A DNA stretch of 8,020 nucleotides from Planctomycetia bacterium (GTDB taxonomy: Bacteria > Planctomycetota > Phycisphaerae > Phycisphaerales > SM1A02), in NCBI GenBank assembly GCA_005799475.1, contig SYGQ01000087.1, positions 1 through 8,020 of the forward strand. Reading direction: 5' to 3'. A program made the translations under genes and the position numbers. Position 1 is the stretch's first letter. Each line of letters opens with the position of its first letter. The notes beneath the pieces are model-generated. The model did not search any database, was not told the DNA's origin, and was given only the letters and a program-made list of their open reading frames with translations. Positions 5,521-8,020 of the stretch are shown piece after piece.

Positions 5521-6534
5521 ATGGCGGAGGCCCAGAGCGCAACCATCGAACAGCACGCGGAGCGATTCCAGAAGGACTTCGAAAGGGTCCGGGGAGAAGT
5601 TCAGAAGGCGGTTGTCGGTCACAAGGAAGTGGTCGAGGGGGTGCTCGTCGCACTGTTTGCCAACGGGCACGCGCTCCTTGAAGGAGTGCCCGGGCTCGGC
5701 AAGACGCTCCTCGTGCGCTCGCTCGCGCAATCACTCTCTCTCGCATTCAATCGGATCCAGTTCACGCCCGACCTCATGCCCGCGGACGTGACTGGCACAA
5801 CGATCGTCGTCGAGACCGAGACCGGTCGAGAGTTCCAGTTTCGGAAGGGCCCCGTCTTCACGCAGATCCTGCTCGCGGACGAAATCAACCGCGCCACACC
5901 CAAGACGCAGTCATCGCTCCTTGAGGCCATGCAAGAGCGAAGCGTGACCGTCGGCGGCGTGACGCACACGCTCGAACGGCCGTTCCTCGTGATGGCGACA
6001 CAGAATCCCATCGAGCAGGAGGGCACCTACCCGCTGCCCGAGGCGCAACTTGACCGGTTCTTCTTCAAGCTTGAGGTCGGCTACTCGACGCGTAGTGAAC
6101 TCTCCGAGATCCTGAATCGAACGACAACGGGTGAGTCGCCCGCGCTCGCGCGCGTGCTTGACGCGGCAACGATCCTCGCGCACCAGAAACTTGTTCGACA
6201 TGTGCGGATTGCGCCGCATGTGCAGGACTACGCCGTGCGGCTGGTCCTGTCGACGCATCCGAAGGGACAGTTCGCGACACCGCTCACCAATCGATACCTC
6301 CGGTTTGGCGCGAGCCCGCGCGCGGCGCAAACGCTGGCGCTGGGTGCCAAGGTGCACGCTCTCTTGGCAGGCCGGGGACACGCATCGGTCGAGGACATTC
6401 AGAAGTGCGCGCTTGCGGCGCTTCGCCATCGCATTTTGATCAACTTCGAGGGTGAAGCCGAAGGGATCAACCCCGATTCCATCATCCAGAATGCGGTCGA
6501 GACGCTCCCGGCGGACGGTCGCGTCACCGCCTAG
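5521..6534 (+). CDS. MoxR-family AAA+ ATPase
   Basis: 337 residues, the usual MoxR length. Walker A GVPGLGKT is at 55-62, Walker B ILLADE at 116-121, and sensor 1 in MATQNP (158-163, Asn162). The MoxR signature QEGTYPLPEAQLDRFFFK follows (166-183), with the sensor 2 region RFGASPRA in the C-terminal lid. These ATPases act as chaperone-like assembly factors, often for vWA-domain proteins or metal-centre insertion. Usual partners (DUF58, vWA, transglutaminase-like) are absent downstream here, so the client is unknown. Two in-frame ATGs exist at 5512 and 5521; the second is chosen because AGGA (5509-5512) lies eight bases before it. The gene is divergent from the riboswitch leader, whose promoter lies only about 30 bases upstream of this start. 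Confidence 0.92.
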   Translation: MAEAQSATIEQHAERFQKDFERVRGEVQKAVVGHKEVVEGVLVALFANGHALLEGVPGLGKTLLVRSLAQSLSLAFNRIQFTPDLMPADVTGTTIVVETETGREFQFRKGPVFTQILLADEINRATPKTQSSLLEAMQERSVTVGGVTHTLERPFLVMATQNPIEQEGTYPLPEAQLDRFFFKLEVGYSTRSELSEILNRTTTGESPALARVLDAATILAHQKLVRHVRIAPHVQDYAVRLVLSTHPKGQFATPLTNRYLRFGASPRAAQTLALGAKVHALLAGRGHASVEDIQKCALAALRHRILINFEGEAEGINPDSIIQNAVETLPADGRVTA

Positions 6535-6561
6535 CAAGTTTCTCGGGATTCCCGGTCACTG

Positions 6562-6588
6562 CGGTTGCCTGTCGGGGGGCGGTAACCG
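6562..6588 (+). other. Hairpin between moxR and the following gene
   Basis: CGGTTGCC (6562-6569) and GGTAACCG (6581-6588) form 8 base pairs including one G-U, with an 11-base G-rich loop. Only a poor T-tract follows (ACTTTGC), and the next gene's strong RBS begins 12 bases later. It could be a weak terminator after moxR or a leader structure of the next gene. Confidence 0.3.
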
Positions 6589-6613
6589 ACTTTGCTTCCT
6601 AAGGAGGAGGCAC

Positions 6614-7234
6614 ATGGACGCGAGGGAAGTCGGAGCATCGACGGGACCGCAGACGGTTCGGACGGTCGGTTGGGCGAGCCGCATGCGTTTGGGGTCGCGC
6701 GAGGAGGGAGCGGATCAGGGTTTCTGTGCTGACCTTGATGGGTGTCCTGCGGGGAGTCGGGGTCATGTCGGTTCCACGGCCGACGCCGATGCGACGAATG
6801 TGGCGCGCGAAGTGCTCGCGGTGGTTCGTTCGATGCTTCCGAGAAGCGAAGCGGCGGACGCGCGGATCCGCGTCGAGATCGAGCCTTTGGCGGCCATCCT
6901 CCCAGCCGGACCCGTCGCGACGATTCTGTATGGAATGCTTCGGCGCGCGATCGAATCACGCGCCCACGCGGCAGTCCATGGCGAGTGCAGCCCTGAGTCT
7001 GGGGAGATCGCGCTCTGCGTTCGAATCGACGGTCCTTGGCTCAGACTGCATGTGCTCGATTCCATCGACGCAACGCAGTCGACCGGCGGCGATGATGCCC
7101 TTGGACTTTCCTCTGCAACGGCACAGAGCCTCGGGGGCTCCGTGGAAATCTCGAGCGTGCCCTTCGGGCCTGGAACCCTACTTTCTGCGGCTGTTCCAGT
7201 GAGTCGGCTCGCATATAGTGAGGACGCGGCCTGA
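6614..7234 (+). CDS. Degenerate histidine-kinase-like ATPase (GHKL) domain protein
   Basis: 206 residues, cytoplasmic (no signal peptide or membrane segment). Residues about 1-60 are low in pattern and rich in Gly/Asp/Arg. Residues 60-195 follow the order of a HATPase_c domain: a helix ending in VRSMLPRSE, strand RIRVEIEPL (84-92), helix VATILYGMLRRAIESRAHA in the N-box place (101-119), strand-turn-strand EIALCVRIDGPWLRLHVLDSIDA (131-153), then LGLSSATAQSLGGSVEISS and GPGTLLSAAVP (163-195), which resemble the G2 box and closing strand. The N-box Asn is replaced by Arg, the DxGxG motif reads DSIDA, and there is no phosphoacceptor His domain. Thus the fold looks kinase-derived but ATP binding is doubtful. 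The start is the ATG at 6614 behind AAGGAGGAGG (6601-6610), the strongest RBS in the window. Possible roles (anti-sigma-like or scaffold) are speculative. Confidence 0.7.
   Translation: MDAREVGASTGPQTVRTVGWASRMRLGSREEGADQGFCADLDGCPAGSRGHVGSTADADATNVAREVLAVVRSMLPRSEAADARIRVEIEPLAAILPAGPVATILYGMLRRAIESRAHAAVHGECSPESGEIALCVRIDGPWLRLHVLDSIDATQSTGGDDALGLSSATAQSLGGSVEISSVPFGPGTLLSAAVPVSRLAYSEDAA
7214..7219 (+). promoter_or_regulatory. Possible -10 element of the FG-GAP gene
   Basis: TATAGT sits within the last codons of the preceding gene, about 55 bases before the FG-GAP start. It is the same hexamer as the -10 of the porin and riboswitch transcripts. The -35 region (CTGTTC near 7191-7196) is poor. 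Confidence 0.35.
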
Positions 7235-7274
7235 ACTGACTTCAACACGGGGCCGTATCGAAAGGACGATGAAC

Positions 7275-8020
7275 ATGGACTTGCGCGCGTGCTTCGTGGC
7301 GATGACCGTCGCCGTTCTTCTTGCACTTCCGCGCACCGCGCATGCGCAGGCGAAGGAGCGCGCGCCGACACGAGACAATGCGAGCCCACGAACCACCGGC
7401 GGCACCGGCGTGATGGCGGGCGGCGCGGGTCCCGCGGGATGGCAGGTTCCTGCCGAGATCATCCGCGCAACGCCGGCCACCATCGGCGACGGCTTCGGGA
7501 GTGCGTGTGCAATGAATGAGGATGGCACGGTGCTCGTCGTGGGTGCGTCCGACACGACCGTCAACGGTGCGGCTGCTGTGGGCGCGGTGCACATCTATGT
7601 GCGCGACATCGCGGGCCGGTGGGTCCACGCGCAGAAGATTGAGTGCCCCGCCTTCTTCAGTCCAAACCTTGCATCGGTCACGGCGCCGAGCTTGTCGTTG
7701 TTCGGTTGGTCGGTGGCCATCAGCGGCGAGACGATCGTTGTCGGGGCGCCCGTGGCCACTGCGCCGGGTGGATTGGCGTTCGAGGGACGCGCCTATGTGT
7801 TCCAGCGCAGTCCGAACGATCCCGACGGCGACGGACTCTGGGGCCGCGAAGTGACCGCTGGTGAAGAAGGTGAGCAGCTCACCTTCCGCGCCGCGAACAA
7901 AGTGCTCAAGCCAAGCGATCCCGAGATGATCGGCTACTTCGGTGGCGCGGTGGCGATCACGAAGCAGGACGATGCGGTCACGAGCATTGCGGTCGGGAGC
8001 CCATTCCGCGGCACCGCGAA
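7275..8020 (+). CDS. Secreted FG-GAP repeat protein (3' end outside window)
   Basis: Open reading frame running off the right edge; 248 codons are visible. Residues 1-25 form a signal peptide (MDLRACF, then a hydrophobic core, cleavage after AHA or AHAQ). After a Gly/Ala/Pro linker come at least three repeats of the FG-GAP type: DGFGSACAMNEDGTVLVVGASD...GAVHIYVR (72-110), LFGWSVAISGETIVVGAP...GRAYVFQR (142-178), and IGYFGGAVAITKQDDAVTSIAVGSP (219-243). The repeat pattern 'FG.sva..gd.ivvGAp....GavyvF' builds beta-propeller blades on extracellular proteins, and NDPDGDGLWG (181-190) is a Ca-binding-like loop. ATG at 7269 is also in frame, but AAGGA (7262-7266) is eight bases from the ATG at 7275, against two from the first. 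Function is unknown beyond surface or extracellular location; more blades and perhaps a C-terminal sorting tail are expected beyond the window. Confidence 0.85.
   Translation, partial: MDLRACFVAMTVAVLLALPRTAHAQAKERAPTRDNASPRTTGGTGVMAGGAGPAGWQVPAEIIRATPATIGDGFGSACAMNEDGTVLVVGASDTTVNGAAAVGAVHIYVRDIAGRWVHAQKIECPAFFSPNLASVTAPSLSLFGWSVAISGETIVVGAPVATAPGGLAFEGRAYVFQRSPNDPDGDGLWGREVTAGEEGEQLTFRAANKVLKPSDPEMIGYFGGAVAITKQDDAVTSIAVGSPFRGTA

Noticed and set aside
5911..6537. 208-codon minus-strand frame opposite moxR
   Set aside because: It is antisense to a protein with complete AAA+ motifs, and its own translation shows no domain.
6452..6613. Upstream extension of the GHKL-like frame into moxR
   Set aside because: It is a shadow of the moxR 3' end. 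The AAGGAGGAGG RBS at 6601-6610 fixes the start at 6614.
6535..6613. Possible small riboswitch before the GHKL-like gene
   Set aside because: One 8-bp hairpin is present, but the spacer is only 79 bases and no conserved core of a class I know (cyclic-di-GMP, SAM, TPP, cobalamin) could be matched.
6763..7389. 208-codon minus-strand frame opposite the GHKL-like gene and FG-GAP start
   Set aside because: It covers two oppositely oriented genes with good RBSs, and its Ser/Arg/Ala-rich translation has no pattern.

Overview
The window reads as GC-rich bacterial chromosome, most likely from a planctomycete of the Phycisphaerae type. This is inferred from the combination of genes, not from a marker gene: an outer-membrane porin with a short N-terminal helix, a PEP-CTERM-like surface protein with a VPAPG sorting motif, several clpP paralogues side by side, a MoxR ATPase and an FG-GAP repeat protein. 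No rRNA, tRNA, CRISPR array, transposase or phage gene is visible, and the coding density is high.

Layout. Positions 1-112 hold the minus-strand terminator of the porin gene (113-1537, minus). The porin's leader and a good sigma-70-type promoter fill 1538-1724. holA (DNA polymerase III delta, 1806-2822, minus) lies upstream, with its own putative terminator. Divergent from holA is a plus-strand operon of three clpP genes (2877-4806). Convergent with the last clpP, and overlapping its 3' end by 74 bases, is a small secreted PEP-CTERM-like protein (4733-5293, minus). Its roughly 190-base leader contains what I read as a cobalamin (vitamin B12) riboswitch. Divergent from that leader is moxR (5521-6534, plus), followed by a degenerate histidine-kinase-like ATPase domain protein (6614-7234, plus) and an FG-GAP repeat secreted protein that runs off the window (7275-8020, plus).

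How the parts may work together. The most notable unit is the cobalamin riboswitch plus the surface protein. The protein has a signal peptide, a compact Trp/Tyr-rich domain whose pattern recalls the C-terminal domain of transcobalamin and DUF4430 proteins, and a C-terminal sorting tail. A B12-repressed, surface-anchored corrinoid-capture protein is a coherent hypothesis that the sequence supports but does not prove.

The second notable unit is the clpP trio. ClpP1 has a complete catalytic triad and ClpP2 has an intact triad in a remodelled active-site context. ClpP3, otherwise the most canonical of the three, carries Asn where the catalytic Asp should be. This suggests a mixed Clp protease core with specialised subunits. 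Three of the exported-protein genes (porin, PEP-CTERM-like, FG-GAP) are preceded by the same -10 hexamer, TATAGT.
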